The notes beneath the pieces were generated by a model, which ran no database searches, was not told the DNA's origin, and saw only the letters and a list, made by a program, of their open reading frames with translations. Both the position numbers and the translations under genes were made by a program. Positions 33,771 to 42,557 of a DNA stretch of 64,000 bases are shown here, piece after piece; positions within the stretch are counted from its first letter, which is position 1; the number at the start of each line of letters is the position of its first letter. The DNA comes from an uncultured Pseudomonadota bacterium (GTDB lineage: Bacteria > Myxococcota_A > UBA796 > CAJQPC01): positions 52,953 through 116,952 of the forward strand of contig CAJXRZ010000010.1 in assembly GCA_913060515.1 (NCBI GenBank), given 5' to 3'.

Positions 33771-34532
33771 ATGCGCGCACTGACACTCGCCCCTTTGTTG
33801 ATTCTCGCCCTGACTGCTTGCACCGGCCAAGGGGAGGGCGAAATCGACCCCGACCGCCCGGAGCGTTCCTGCGCAGATGGTGTAGACAACGACCAAGATG
33901 GGTTGACCGACTGCGCGGATGACGATTGTGACGACGATGCGGTGTGTGAAGGGGGAGAGGAGGCTGAGCCGGAGGTCTGCGATGACGGCGTCGACAATGA
34001 TCTGGACGGCCAGGCGGATTGCGATGACTCAGACTGTGCGGATGTTGCACCTTGCTGGTGGCCGGAGACCATTGAGCATCAGGGTGATTTCAGCCTAGAC
34101 GCAGGTGTGTTTGAGTGCTACGGCTTCGAGGTAGGCAAGGACCAGCTTGTCGACTGCACCGAGTTCTACAACTCCACACTCACCCCCTCCGGAGCGGACT
34201 GCCCGGGTTGCGACCTGATGATGAGTGCGTCGTTGAATTGGCAGAAGAACGAGTGCCGTTCCACTTACCCAGACCTCTTCAACAACCCCTTGCAGAATGA
34301 GGCCAACCTCGGCTTCCGCTTCAACAGCAAGACAGAGTGGGCGCTCTTCGCCAAGGGCGACGACGGCCAATGGAAAGAGGCTGCGATCATGACCGATTCA
34401 GGCTCCGGGTTCACCATCGTAGACTCCGAAGAGATCTGGATTCCAACACCAGCGGAGCTGGGCTCCTGCCCTGAAGAAGAGCAGTTCGTCGGAACCTTCA
34501 CGACGACCCTCTCCTTCCAAGCTGGTCAATAG
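33771..34532 (+). CDS. Lipoprotein with short MopE-like repeats
   Basis: A 253-residue lipoprotein. I chose ATG 33771 because GGAG lies six bases upstream; the leader is MRALTLAPLLILALTAC (Cys17). Residues about 30-95 contain short acidic Cys repeats (CADGVDNDQDGLTDCAD, CDDGVDNDLDGQADCDD), a compact variant of the MopE motif that should bind calcium or another divalent metal. The C-terminal 160 residues, with several Cys including CPGCDLM, are unrecognised. A cleavable lipoprotein signal and no other membrane segment suggest outer-membrane attachment. Confidence 0.75.
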   Translation: MRALTLAPLLILALTACTGQGEGEIDPDRPERSCADGVDNDQDGLTDCADDDCDDDAVCEGGEEAEPEVCDDGVDNDLDGQADCDDSDCADVAPCWWPETIEHQGDFSLDAGVFECYGFEVGKDQLVDCTEFYNSTLTPSGADCPGCDLMMSASLNWQKNECRSTYPDLFNNPLQNEANLGFRFNSKTEWALFAKGDDGQWKEAAIMTDSGSGFTIVDSEEIWIPTPAELGSCPEEEQFVGTFTTTLSFQAGQ

Positions 34533-34541
34533 CTCAAGCTA

Positions 34542-36356
34542 CTAGAGTCCTGGCGAGAGGAGAACATGAACGCTGCCGGACCCAGAGTCCGGACAGCCCG
34601 TCATCAGGTCGTCAAAGCCATCCTGGTCCGCGTCGAGGACCAGAAACTCAGCGGAACACTCTCCGTTGGTCACGCCGACCATGTTGGCCTGTGAGTCGTT
34701 GGTGGTCCAGTCCGAAAGGCCTAGCCCCAAGTCAAACAAATAGATGTCACCGGTTCCTGCCTCGGATACCACAAGCTCGAACGCGCCATCCGCGTTGCTG
34801 TCCATGAACTCGACACTTCGCCCAAGCTTGGCGTCCGCTTCACTGCCCCTGACAGAGGCCAATGCGCTCGTGGTGTCGACGCTCCCAATCCATTGGCCTT
34901 CCATGAGCCACACCGCTCCGGCGTACTCGTACTCAACGCTGTAGGACAGATCGGTGACTGCGAGTTCCGGGTAGCCGTCTCCGTCAACATCCACGGCCCG
35001 AGGTGAGCCCCCAAAGGCCTCGGACTCGTAGCCTGGCTCGCTGAGCAGCCAACGATCGGAGTCCAGATAAGAGACGGTGCCGCTGACGCCCCCGTCAAAG
35101 ACATCCACGCGCCCGAACAAGCCTCCAACTACCAAGTCGTCGACACCGTCGCCGTCCAAGTCGGCTGAAAGAGTCGTGTTCAAGAAGCCCGGATAATGGT
35201 CATCGCCGCCTTCAACGACGCCATCAGGCGACTGTAGAGGGCTGGTGGAACTAGGGATGCTGTCCCAAAGATAGACGTGGCCGATATCCCCGACCAAAAG
35301 CCCGTGCTCCCCATAGCGAAGCAGCTCAAACCCAAACCCGAACTGCGAACCGGGGATTCCCCCCTTATCGAAGCTCCCGGCCTCCTCCCATTCAGGTCCC
35401 TCATCGCTGTAGAAGAGTGACACCGTGCCTTGGTAGGTCCCACTCTCGGCGTACGAGGTCACCAACTCATCCACCCCATCCCCATTGCTGTCCCCCAAAG
35501 ACACTACCTGCTTCCCGGTGCCATCCTCCTTCAACCGAACATCCCAAGTCTCAATCACCTCACTCCCATCAAAGGGTGGCTCAAAGCCAAAGATCTTGTT
35601 CGAGGTGCCGACCAGCAGCCACGGCTCAGCTTCACCAACGTCCACGAGGGCAAAGCTGCTACCAAAGTCCGCCCCACCTGGTTTGAGCACCAAGTCCGCC
35701 CGATTCAGGGTGTAGGCCCCCTCAAAGCCGCATTCTGGGGCGTCGCCCGAGCAATCATTGTCGATTCCGTCCTCGCAGACCTCGACCGCGCCCGGGTTCA
35801 CAGATTTGGAGCTGTCATCACAGTCCCCGAGCGTCTCCACGTAGCCGGCCGGGGCAGAGCAAAACCCAAAGGCTTCGGCCGAGTCTGACGCGTAGCCATC
35901 GCCGTCGGCATCGACGTACCAGGTCTGTCCAGGCACCTCGGCCAGCTCATCGGCGTCGTCGACCAAGCCATCGCAGTCGTTGTCCTGGCCATCACAGACC
36001 TCGTCCGCGTCAGGATTTTTCTTGGTGTCCTGATCATCGCAGTCACCGGGAGTGGCTACCGTCCCAGACGGTGCGTCACAGGCGGCGATTCCGGCCTCGC
36101 TGACACCAAAGCCGTCCCCATCCTGGTCGGGGTACCAGATCGCTAGCGTGATGCCCTCGTCTACGAATCCATCGCAGTTGTTGTCTTGCCCATCGCAGAT
36201 GTCTTCTGCATCGGGAGACACGGTGGCATCGGTATCGTTGCAGTCCTCGCCCCCATACTCAAGGGCCGCGAACCCATCTCCGTCTGCGTCCTGGGCCCGG
36301 GCAAGCAGCCCATCGTAATCAGACGGTGTGGTCAAACAGCCAAGCAACAAGAACAT
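34542..36356 (-). CDS. Lipoprotein with MopE-type repeats and FG-GAP propeller
   Basis: A 604-residue lipoprotein with the shortest leader in the window (MFLLLGC, Cys7). Three MopE-type units follow (ICDGQDNNCDGFVDEG, VCDGQDNDCDGLVDDA, VCEDGIDNDCSG; about 20-200). Residues 210-600 are FG-GAP repeats (GDSNGDGVDELVTSY, ADLDGDGVDDLVVGG, VDVDGDGYPELAVTD, LDADQDGFDDLMTG) likely to form a beta-propeller. It is convergent with the preceding lipoprotein gene, with a small palindrome TAGCT-CA-AGCTA between the two stops. Confidence 0.82.
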   Translation of the reverse strand: MFLLLGCLTTPSDYDGLLARAQDADGDGFAALEYGGEDCNDTDATVSPDAEDICDGQDNNCDGFVDEGITLAIWYPDQDGDGFGVSEAGIAACDAPSGTVATPGDCDDQDTKKNPDADEVCDGQDNDCDGLVDDADELAEVPGQTWYVDADGDGYASDSAEAFGFCSAPAGYVETLGDCDDSSKSVNPGAVEVCEDGIDNDCSGDAPECGFEGAYTLNRADLVLKPGGADFGSSFALVDVGEAEPWLLVGTSNKIFGFEPPFDGSEVIETWDVRLKEDGTGKQVVSLGDSNGDGVDELVTSYAESGTYQGTVSLFYSDEGPEWEEAGSFDKGGIPGSQFGFGFELLRYGEHGLLVGDIGHVYLWDSIPSSTSPLQSPDGVVEGGDDHYPGFLNTTLSADLDGDGVDDLVVGGLFGRVDVFDGGVSGTVSYLDSDRWLLSEPGYESEAFGGSPRAVDVDGDGYPELAVTDLSYSVEYEYAGAVWLMEGQWIGSVDTTSALASVRGSEADAKLGRSVEFMDSNADGAFELVVSEAGTGDIYLFDLGLGLSDWTTNDSQANMVGVTNGECSAEFLVLDADQDGFDDLMTGCPDSGSGSVHVLLSPGL

Positions 36357-36400
36357 TCGGGCCCCCTCTCAAGGTCAACCCGAAGATTGTACCGCAGCAG

Positions 36401-36835
36401 CTACTGCGCGTTGCTCCACGCGTACTCAAGCTCACTAATGAAGGTCTCGCCACCGTTCATCGCCGCAATCTCGATGTGCATCAGCTCGCCGCTCTTGCTG
36501 CGAACGTCGATCATGTGACCCATCAGTCCCTCCTCGCGGGTGTCGATGGAGTCGATCTCGGTCAGCATCATGTAGGTGGTGTTGGGGGCCAGGTGGTAGG
36601 CCACACGCTGGTCGGTCACCCAAGCGGATTCGGAGTTGTCCAGCTCAAGGGTGTAGTCATAGTAGGCCCGCATGCTCTCACCGCTCTCGATCAACCCGTT
36701 GTCGTTCATATACGAGGTGGTGGTGACAGACAGTTGGTTGGGCAGCAGGGTGCCACCAGGCTCGCTGGTGTCCGAGCCCATGGCCAAGCCGCAGAACAGA
36801 GCCAGGGTGGTGGCAGACAGGATGTGGCGCTTCAT
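36401..36835 (-). CDS. Small secreted protein of unknown function
   Basis: A 144-residue protein with a good ribosome-binding site (GGAGAG) before ATG 36835 and a cleavable Sec signal (MKRHILSATTLALFCGLAMG). The mature domain is beta-rich (LSVTTTSYMNDNGLIESGES, AYYDYTLELDNSESAWVTDQ) and lacks cysteines after the signal. No family recognised. It lies between the VanZ-like gene and the MopE/FG-GAP lipoprotein gene on the same strand. Confidence 0.65.
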   Translation of the reverse strand: MKRHILSATTLALFCGLAMGSDTSEPGGTLLPNQLSVTTTSYMNDNGLIESGESMRAYYDYTLELDNSESAWVTDQRVAYHLAPNTTYMMLTEIDSIDTREEGLMGHMIDVRSKSGELMHIEIAAMNGGETFISELEYAWSNAQ

Positions 36836-36860
36836 GTTCTCTCCAAGTCGCGCAAGCCTA

Positions 36861-37337
36861 TCAAAGGGGAAGAGCAGAGGTTGGCGCCTTTGAGTCAGGC
36901 TCCTCGCTCGATGACCGGGACCCCAGCCACAATCCCAAGCCCGCTCCCGCCAACGAGGCCAGTGCGTCCGCCCAATCTGCCGTCCCGGGCAGCCACCCCA
37001 GCCACTGCAGACCTTCCCCTCCGGCGCCGATGAGCGCACCCATGGCCAGCCAGATCCAGGCCCCACGTGCGCGCAAGGTCTCACGCCAGATGCGCGCCAT
37101 CGCGGCGCTCAGAGCCATGGCCCATAGGGCATCGGGCAGGGTGTAGAGCACCCAGCCTGGCAGCCGCTCCCCCAGTCCAGCGGCGGAGGCGCGTGCCTGC
37201 AGCACGGCATCGCCCAGCCCCAGCTGCGCGAGCCAAGAGAAGACCCTCAGCCGCGTGGGCCGCCAGAGCACGTAGATGGCGGCGCCCAGGCCAATGGGCG
37301 CAGCGACAGCACCCAGCCAGAAGGCGGCCTTACGCAA
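36861..37337 (-). CDS. VanZ-like small membrane protein
   Basis: A 158-residue integral membrane protein with four hydrophobic segments. The signature around EGLQWLGWLPGTADWADALASLAGAGLG matches the VanZ-family pattern (Glu-x-x-Gln ... Asp-x-x-x-Asp-Ala ... Gly), and the first loop WVLYTLPDALWAMAL is also typical. The role is unknown; VanZ proteins are linked to glycopeptide resistance and to other membrane functions. The start overlaps the acyl-CoA dehydrogenase stop by eight bases, so both are read from one transcript. Confidence 0.6.
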   Translation of the reverse strand: MRKAAFWLGAVAAPIGLGAAIYVLWRPTRLRVFSWLAQLGLGDAVLQARASAAGLGERLPGWVLYTLPDALWAMALSAAMARIWRETLRARGAWIWLAMGALIGAGGEGLQWLGWLPGTADWADALASLAGAGLGLWLGSRSSSEEPDSKAPTSALPL

Positions 37338-38967
37338 GCGGCGCCATCAGAGTGGTGCGCACGAGCAAGTTGAAGCGCGCCACGCTGTCAGCGTCTTGGG
37401 CGGCGGTCTCCCCCACAAAGACAGCCTGCGCACAGCGCCCCAGCGTCAGGGCCAAGCGCCGGGCGTCCCGCTCCAGGGCGCTTCGGTCTCCACTGTTGGC
37501 GTGTCGCTGTGCCACCGCGCCGACGCGCGCCAAGCTCTTGGCCAGCGCGGAGCGGCAGGCCAACTCGAGCTGCTCCGGCAGAGCCTCGCAGCGCGCCGAG
37601 AGGTCCAGGAGCAAGGCGCTGAATGCACCATCGCGGGCCTCGGCGCGGAGCAGGTCCAGGGAGAGCACATTGGTGGTGCCCTCCCAGATCGGCAGGACTT
37701 GGGCGTCGCGCAGCAGGCGCGGAAGTCCGGTGTCCTCGACGTAGCCGGCCCCTCCAAAGCACTCCAGCGCCTCGCTGGAGACGGCCACCACCTGCTTGCC
37801 CAGGGTGAGCTTGGCCAGAGGAACCAGGGCTCGAAGCACCTGCGCCTCCTGGGCCGTGGCGCTGCCGTTCTCCACCGCACCGAGCAGGGCGGCCACCTCC
37901 AAGGACATGGAGAGCGCCCCGTGGAGATGGGCCTGGAGCTCGGCCAGGGTCTGATCGTGCAAGGGATGTTCGGCGATGACTTTGCCGAAGGCCTCGCGGC
38001 GCTGGGCATAGTCGTGGGCCATCCACACCGCCTTGGCCATGTTCGAGGCGCTGGAGACGGCGTTGTAGTAGCGGGTGACGTTGAGCATGGTGGCGATGGT
38101 GGCCACGCCGCGACCGGGGTCCCCGATCTGCGTGGCGGGGGCGCCGTCCAGAGTGAGCTCAGCGGTGGGCAGAGCCCGGGTCCCCAGCTTGTCCTTGAGG
38201 CGGTTGACCTGGATGCCTTCGAGCTGACCCGTGTCATCCCGGCGCACGTCCACGCAGAACAAGGTCAGGCCTCGGGAGCCGTTGACTGTGGGGTTCACGC
38301 CATCGTCGATGCGGGCCAAGGTCAGGGCCATCTCCGAGGTGGTGGCCGAGGTGAACCACTTGACCCCGTGCAGAGTGAAGCGGCCCGACTGCCCCAGCAC
38401 CGGCCGGGCCAGAGTCTCCGTGCGCCCCACGTCGCTGCCGCCAGGACGCTCGGTCATCCACTGGCCCGAGGTGATGAAGCACTCTGGGTCTGCGCTGAGC
38501 AAGCGGGGCAGAAGACGCTCTCTGAGCTCAGCCTGCTCCGAATCCAGCAGCACCCGCGCCGCGGCGTCGGTCATGGCCAAGGGGCAGGAGTAGATCGCTG
38601 AGCTGGCAGAGAACAAGTAGAGCTTGGCCGCCTGGGCCACCCGCCTGTGCGCCCCCAGATCGGCGTCGTAGGCGCAGGCGACCAGACGCTTTTCGGCGGC
38701 GTAGGCCTTGAGCTGCTTCCAGGCTGCGCTGGTCTGAATCTCGTCCACCCTTCGGCCCCAGGCGTCGTAGGGCACGTGTACGGGTGGGCTGGCCTCGGCT
38801 GCGGAAGAGAGCTCGAGCAGGGTGCCTGCGGTGTCTTGCCCCAGAGCGCGAAGCTCGGGTTCAAGGGCCGAGATCAGCGCCACAGGCAATCGACGCTTCA
38901 GCTCGGCGTGCAGGGGCTGGTCGACCTGGTAGAGGTCGGGGACTTGAGGGGCAGACTGGATGAACAT
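37330..38967 (-). CDS. Acyl-CoA dehydrogenase family protein (AidB-like)
   Basis: A 545-residue protein of the acyl-CoA dehydrogenase superfamily; ATG 38967 is chosen over an upstream extension that would overlap the divergent gene. Typical motifs are FITSGQWMTERPGGSDVGRTET, LHGVKWFTSA, TRALPTAELTLDGAPA, ECFGGAGYVEDTG and VLPIWEGTTNVLSLDLLR. The length (about 545 rather than 380), the MTERPGGSDV signature and the extra C-terminal helices place it with AidB/DUF1974-like long acyl-CoA dehydrogenases. FAD-dependent oxidation of an acyl-CoA is the expected reaction. A TAGAAT box seven bases before the ATG suggests a very short leader. Confidence 0.85.
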   Translation of the reverse strand: MFIQSAPQVPDLYQVDQPLHAELKRRLPVALISALEPELRALGQDTAGTLLELSSAAEASPPVHVPYDAWGRRVDEIQTSAAWKQLKAYAAEKRLVACAYDADLGAHRRVAQAAKLYLFSASSAIYSCPLAMTDAAARVLLDSEQAELRERLLPRLLSADPECFITSGQWMTERPGGSDVGRTETLARPVLGQSGRFTLHGVKWFTSATTSEMALTLARIDDGVNPTVNGSRGLTLFCVDVRRDDTGQLEGIQVNRLKDKLGTRALPTAELTLDGAPATQIGDPGRGVATIATMLNVTRYYNAVSSASNMAKAVWMAHDYAQRREAFGKVIAEHPLHDQTLAELQAHLHGALSMSLEVAALLGAVENGSATAQEAQVLRALVPLAKLTLGKQVVAVSSEALECFGGAGYVEDTGLPRLLRDAQVLPIWEGTTNVLSLDLLRAEARDGAFSALLLDLSARCEALPEQLELACRSALAKSLARVGAVAQRHANSGDRSALERDARRLALTLGRCAQAVFVGETAAQDADSVARFNLLVRTTLMAPLA

Positions 38968-38993
38968 GGGCGCGATTCTAACGTGACGGGGCC

Positions 38994-39025
38994 TTGACTC
39001 TGGATTTGGCGGCCCGGTGTAGCAT
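38994..39025 (+). promoter_or_regulatory. Possible promoter of the small membrane protein gene
   Basis: TTGACT (38994-38999) is followed by an 18-base spacer and TGTAGC, overlapping TAGCAT (39020-39025). The ATG at 39031 lies only about five bases after this -10, so the transcript would have almost no leader. The opposite strand has TAGAAT (38980-38975) for the acyl-CoA dehydrogenase gene. Confidence 0.35.
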
Positions 39026-39030
39026 TCCCC

Positions 39031-39261
39031 ATGGACTTGAAAGAGAAGCTGCTTCAACAGCAGATGCAGACCAAGAAGAAGGTCGGATACGTGCTCATGG
39101 CCACGGCCGGTGTGATGTTCCTGGGGGGCATCGCCGGACTCTTTGGCTACGAGCTGAGCTTCCTGAGCTGGAAGGCTTTGATGGGCGCGGGGGTGCTCGG
39201 ACTGGCCAAAGGTGCATACGATTTACGTGTGGCTCAGAAGACTCTGGACCAGCTGTCCTGA
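39031..39261 (+). CDS. Small two-helix membrane protein
   Basis: A 76-residue protein with a charged N-terminus (MDLKEKLLQQQMQTKKK) and two hydrophobic helices (about 18-40 and 46-60, with a short Gly/Tyr turn FGYELSFLSW). No family recognised. It stands alone between the acyl-CoA dehydrogenase and acyl-CoA synthetase genes, and the composition and placement support a real gene. Confidence 0.55.
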   Translation: MDLKEKLLQQQMQTKKKVGYVLMATAGVMFLGGIAGLFGYELSFLSWKALMGAGVLGLAKGAYDLRVAQKTLDQLS

Positions 39262-39340
39262 GTTTGGGCCCAAGAGACCGCTATACGCGTTCCTGCGCAC
39301 GCTGTAGAATGGCCAACCGATCATCTCTTTAGGAGCGTCA

Positions 39341-41122
39341 ATGATTCCCACGCGGACCGTTATGGAGGTCTTTGAGAAGACCGCCGCCGCCAACTCTTCC
39401 AGCGCAGCCCTCAAGGTTAAGCGTGCAGGAAGCTGGAAGACCTGGAGCTGGTCTGAGTACAGAGACCAGGTGCGAACCGCCGCACGGGCCTTCATGCAGC
39501 TGGGCGTAGAGAAGGACCGCGGGGTCTCGATTCTCGGCTACAACTCCCCCGAGTGGGCCATCGCCGACATCGGCGCCATTTACGCGGGCGGCTTCCCAGC
39601 AGGGATCTACACGACCAACAGCCCCGAGCAGTGCAGGTACGTCGCCGAACACAGCGACTCGCGCGTGGCCGTCGTCGAGAACCAGATGCAGCTCGACAAG
39701 TTCCTGGCCATCCGGGACCAACTCCCTGAGCTTCGCAAGATCGTGCTCATCGAAGGCGAGTCCTCCGACGAGGGCGTGCTGAGCTGGGCCGAGTTCATGG
39801 CCTTGGGTGAGCAGACCACGCCGGAGGAGCTGGAGGCGCGCATCGCCAGCCAGACCCCCGACGACATCTGCACCCTGATCTACACCTCGGGCACCACCGG
39901 TGACCCCAAGGCGGTGATGATCAGCCACGACAACATGACCTTCACCGCGCAAGCGGCGATGGACACCTTCGACTCCTACGCTGGAAAGATGCGGCACCGC
40001 TTCCTGAGCTACCTGCCCTTCTCCCACATCGCTGAGCAGATCGTGTCCCTGCACTGCCCGGTGATCAACGGTGGTGAGACCTGGTTCGCAGAGAGCATCG
40101 AGAAGCTGGGCGACAACCTGCGAGAGGTTCACCCCACCATCTTCCTGGCCGTGCCCCGCGTCTGGGAGAAGATCCAAGCCAAGATCGTGGCCGCTGGCTC
40201 CAAGAACACTGGAATCAAGAAGAAGATCAGTGCCTGGGCCCGCGCCAAGGGAATGGAAGGTGGCTACGCCGCTCAAAACGGCAAGTCCATGCCCATGTTC
40301 TGGGGACTGGCCGACAAGCTGGTCTTCTCCAAGGTCAAGGCCCAGCTGGGCTTGGACCAGTGCGTGGTTCAGATCACCTCGGCTGCGCCGATCTCCAAGG
40401 ACACCCTGGAGTTCTTCCTGAGCTTGGGCCTCCCCATCATGGAGGTCTACGGCATGTCCGAGTGCACCGGGCCCGCCACCCTGTCCTTGCCCAACCGCTA
40501 CCGCACCGGCTCGGTCGGCTTCGTGCTGCCCGGCGGCGAGGTCAAGATCGACACGGACGGCGAGATCTGCATGCGCGGCCGCCACGTCTTCAAGGGCTAC
40601 TTGAAGAACCCCGAGGCGACCACCGACACCATGGACGACGACGGCTGGTTGCACTCCGGAGACCTGGGCGATTTGGACGACGAGGGCTTCCTGCGCATCA
40701 CCGGTCGCAAGAAGGACCTGATCATCACCGCAGGTGGTGAGAACATCGCGCCCAACTACATCGAAGGCAAGATGAAGGCGATCCCGGCTGTCAGTCAGTT
40801 CGTCGTGGTCGGTGACCGTCGCAAGCACCTGGCCGCCCTGGTGACCTTGGATGAGACCAAGCTCAAGGAAGTGGTCGCAGCCAGCGGCTCCTCCGCCAGC
40901 ACCATGGAGGAGGCTGCGGCCGACTCCAAGCTTCACAGCTGGTTGATGGAGCAAGTCAACGAGGTCAACGGTGGCCTGGCCCGCGTGCAGACCGTGAAGA
41001 AGATCTTCATCCTGCCCCAGGACCTGACCGTCGAAGGTGGCGAGCTGACCCCGACCATGAAGGTCAAGCGCCGCATCGTGAACAGCAAGTACGCTGAGCA
41101 CATCGAGAGCTTCTACAGCTGA
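39341..41122 (+). CDS. Long-chain acyl-CoA synthetase (AMP-forming)
   Basis: A 593-residue adenylate-forming enzyme. The P-loop-like motif TLIYTSGTTGDPKAV is at 178-192, VYGMSECTGPATLS at about 369-382, and GWLHSGDLGDLDDEGFLRITGRKKD and the C-terminal GGENIAPNYIE region complete the acyl-CoA synthetase signature, with Lys at the expected catalytic site (TMKVKRR). The closest relatives are FadD15/bubblegum-like long-chain synthetases. It activates a fatty acid as its CoA ester using ATP. A TAGAAT box lies at 39305-39310 and GGAG precedes the ATG. A strong terminator follows. Confidence 0.92.
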   Translation: MIPTRTVMEVFEKTAAANSSSAALKVKRAGSWKTWSWSEYRDQVRTAARAFMQLGVEKDRGVSILGYNSPEWAIADIGAIYAGGFPAGIYTTNSPEQCRYVAEHSDSRVAVVENQMQLDKFLAIRDQLPELRKIVLIEGESSDEGVLSWAEFMALGEQTTPEELEARIASQTPDDICTLIYTSGTTGDPKAVMISHDNMTFTAQAAMDTFDSYAGKMRHRFLSYLPFSHIAEQIVSLHCPVINGGETWFAESIEKLGDNLREVHPTIFLAVPRVWEKIQAKIVAAGSKNTGIKKKISAWARAKGMEGGYAAQNGKSMPMFWGLADKLVFSKVKAQLGLDQCVVQITSAAPISKDTLEFFLSLGLPIMEVYGMSECTGPATLSLPNRYRTGSVGFVLPGGEVKIDTDGEICMRGRHVFKGYLKNPEATTDTMDDDGWLHSGDLGDLDDEGFLRITGRKKDLIITAGGENIAPNYIEGKMKAIPAVSQFVVVGDRRKHLAALVTLDETKLKEVVAASGSSASTMEEAAADSKLHSWLMEQVNEVNGGLARVQTVKKIFILPQDLTVEGGELTPTMKVKRRIVNSKYAEHIESFYS

Positions 41123-41148
41123 AAGGCTGGGTTGCTTTGATAGACTGA

Positions 41149-41178
41149 GGGCGGGCCGGGAAACTGGCCCGCCCTTTT
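41149..41178 (+). terminator. Rho-independent terminator after the acyl-CoA synthetase
   Basis: A 9-bp GC-only stem (GGGCGGGCC / GGCCCGCCC) with an 8-base loop is directly followed by TTTTGT. It is the clearest intrinsic terminator in the window and separates the synthetase from the serpin gene. Confidence 0.85.
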
Positions 41179-41330
41179 GTATTGGGGGAAGAGCGCGCAT
41201 GGCCTCCGAGACCACACGCTCACGCTCAGAGACTCACAGCAGACTGACCTCGGGGGCAGACCGCCGTAAGCAGAGCGCAGGCTGAAGCATTACCTGAACA
41301 GCACGGGCCACCACTGGCCAAGGAGACTGC

Positions 41331-42557
41331 ATGCTTTCCCTCTTCCTTCTCGCTTGTGCCGGTCGCGCTGACAACCCTGTCACGGTGGGCGTTGATCCAG
41401 CCGTGACCCCTGCCCCGATGCCCCAGGTTCAGCCGGAGATTCCCGTGAGCAACGATTCCAAGGGCGACTCCGACCTGGGCGCGGCCAGCAACGCCTTCGC
41501 CGCCGATCTCTACGCTCAGCTTCCTGAGCACGGAAACCTGATCTTCTCCCCGGCCAGCATCCAGACTGCCATGGCCATGACCATGAGCGGCGCCTCTGGT
41601 GAGACACGCACCGCTCTGGAGAAGAGCTTGCACCTGAACTTTGAGGGCTCCGACCAAGCCATGGGCGCTTGGCTCACGGCCCTCAACGCGCCCGCCGAGA
41701 CCCACACTCTGCAGGTGAGCAACCGCATCTGGCCCGCCGAGGACCTGGGCCTCAAGTCCGAGTACCTGGCCTTGAGCGCCGAGCTCTACGGCGTTCAGCC
41801 TGAGCAGCTCAACTACAAGGAGCCCGAGGCCGCACGCTCCACCATCAACGGCTGGGTCTCCGAGCAGACCCAAGAGCGCATCCCCGAGCTCATCCCCAGC
41901 GGCGCCATCACGCCGGAGACCCGCTTGGTGCTGACCAACGCGGTGTACTTCTTGGCGGACTGGGAGCGCAAGTTCGACGCCAACGACACCGCCAAGCGCA
42001 TCTTCAACACCGACCCCAACGAGGGCGTGATGGTGCCCTTCATGAACGCCACTGGCCTGCAGCACGTCGGCACGATCGACGGCGCCCAGACCCTGGTCAT
42101 GGCCTACGCCGGCGGCAAGCAGGAGATGGTGCTGTTGCTGCCCAACCCCGACAAGTCCCTCGCCGACTTTGGCCCGGCGTCCCTGGTAGAGGCCGCCGAT
42201 TCGGTCAAGCCGCAGATGACGCAGCTCTCCTTGCCCAAGCTCGAGATGAACTGGAACCAGTCCCTGGCCCGTCCCTTGGTCGCTCTGGGCATGGGCCCCG
42301 CCTTCTCTGACGGCGCAGACTTCTCCAAGATCAGCGATGAGCAGCTGCTGATCTCCGAGGTCATTCACCAGGCCTTCCTGAAGATGGACGAGGAAGGGAC
42401 CGAGGCCGCCGCCGCCACCGCGGTGATGATGCGGGCCACCTCCATGCCCCCTCCCCCACAGGTCACCATGATTGTGGACCGGCCCTACCTCTTCGCCATT
42501 CGCGACATTGAGAGCGGTGCGCTGCTCTTCGTGGGTCGGGTGCAGAGCCCCCGCTAG
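41331..42557 (+). CDS. Serpin-family lipoprotein, copy 1
   Basis: A 408-residue serpin with a minimal lipoprotein leader (MLSLFLLAC, Cys9). Conserved serpin elements include NLIFSPASIQTAMAM, LVLTNAVYFLADWERKF and the C-terminal VDRPYLFAIRD. The reactive-loop hinge GTEAAAAT has the small residues needed for loop insertion, so it should be inhibitory. Aligned by the PP pair at P3'/P4', P1 is Thr and P1' is Ser (ATSMPP), suggesting targets of elastase- or subtilisin-like specificity. Bacterial serpins are uncommon, and a lipoprotein form points to protection of the cell surface. Copy 2 lies at 48870. Confidence 0.9.
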   Translation: MLSLFLLACAGRADNPVTVGVDPAVTPAPMPQVQPEIPVSNDSKGDSDLGAASNAFAADLYAQLPEHGNLIFSPASIQTAMAMTMSGASGETRTALEKSLHLNFEGSDQAMGAWLTALNAPAETHTLQVSNRIWPAEDLGLKSEYLALSAELYGVQPEQLNYKEPEAARSTINGWVSEQTQERIPELIPSGAITPETRLVLTNAVYFLADWERKFDANDTAKRIFNTDPNEGVMVPFMNATGLQHVGTIDGAQTLVMAYAGGKQEMVLLLPNPDKSLADFGPASLVEAADSVKPQMTQLSLPKLEMNWNQSLARPLVALGMGPAFSDGADFSKISDEQLLISEVIHQAFLKMDEEGTEAAAATAVMMRATSMPPPPQVTMIVDRPYLFAIRDIESGALLFVGRVQSPR

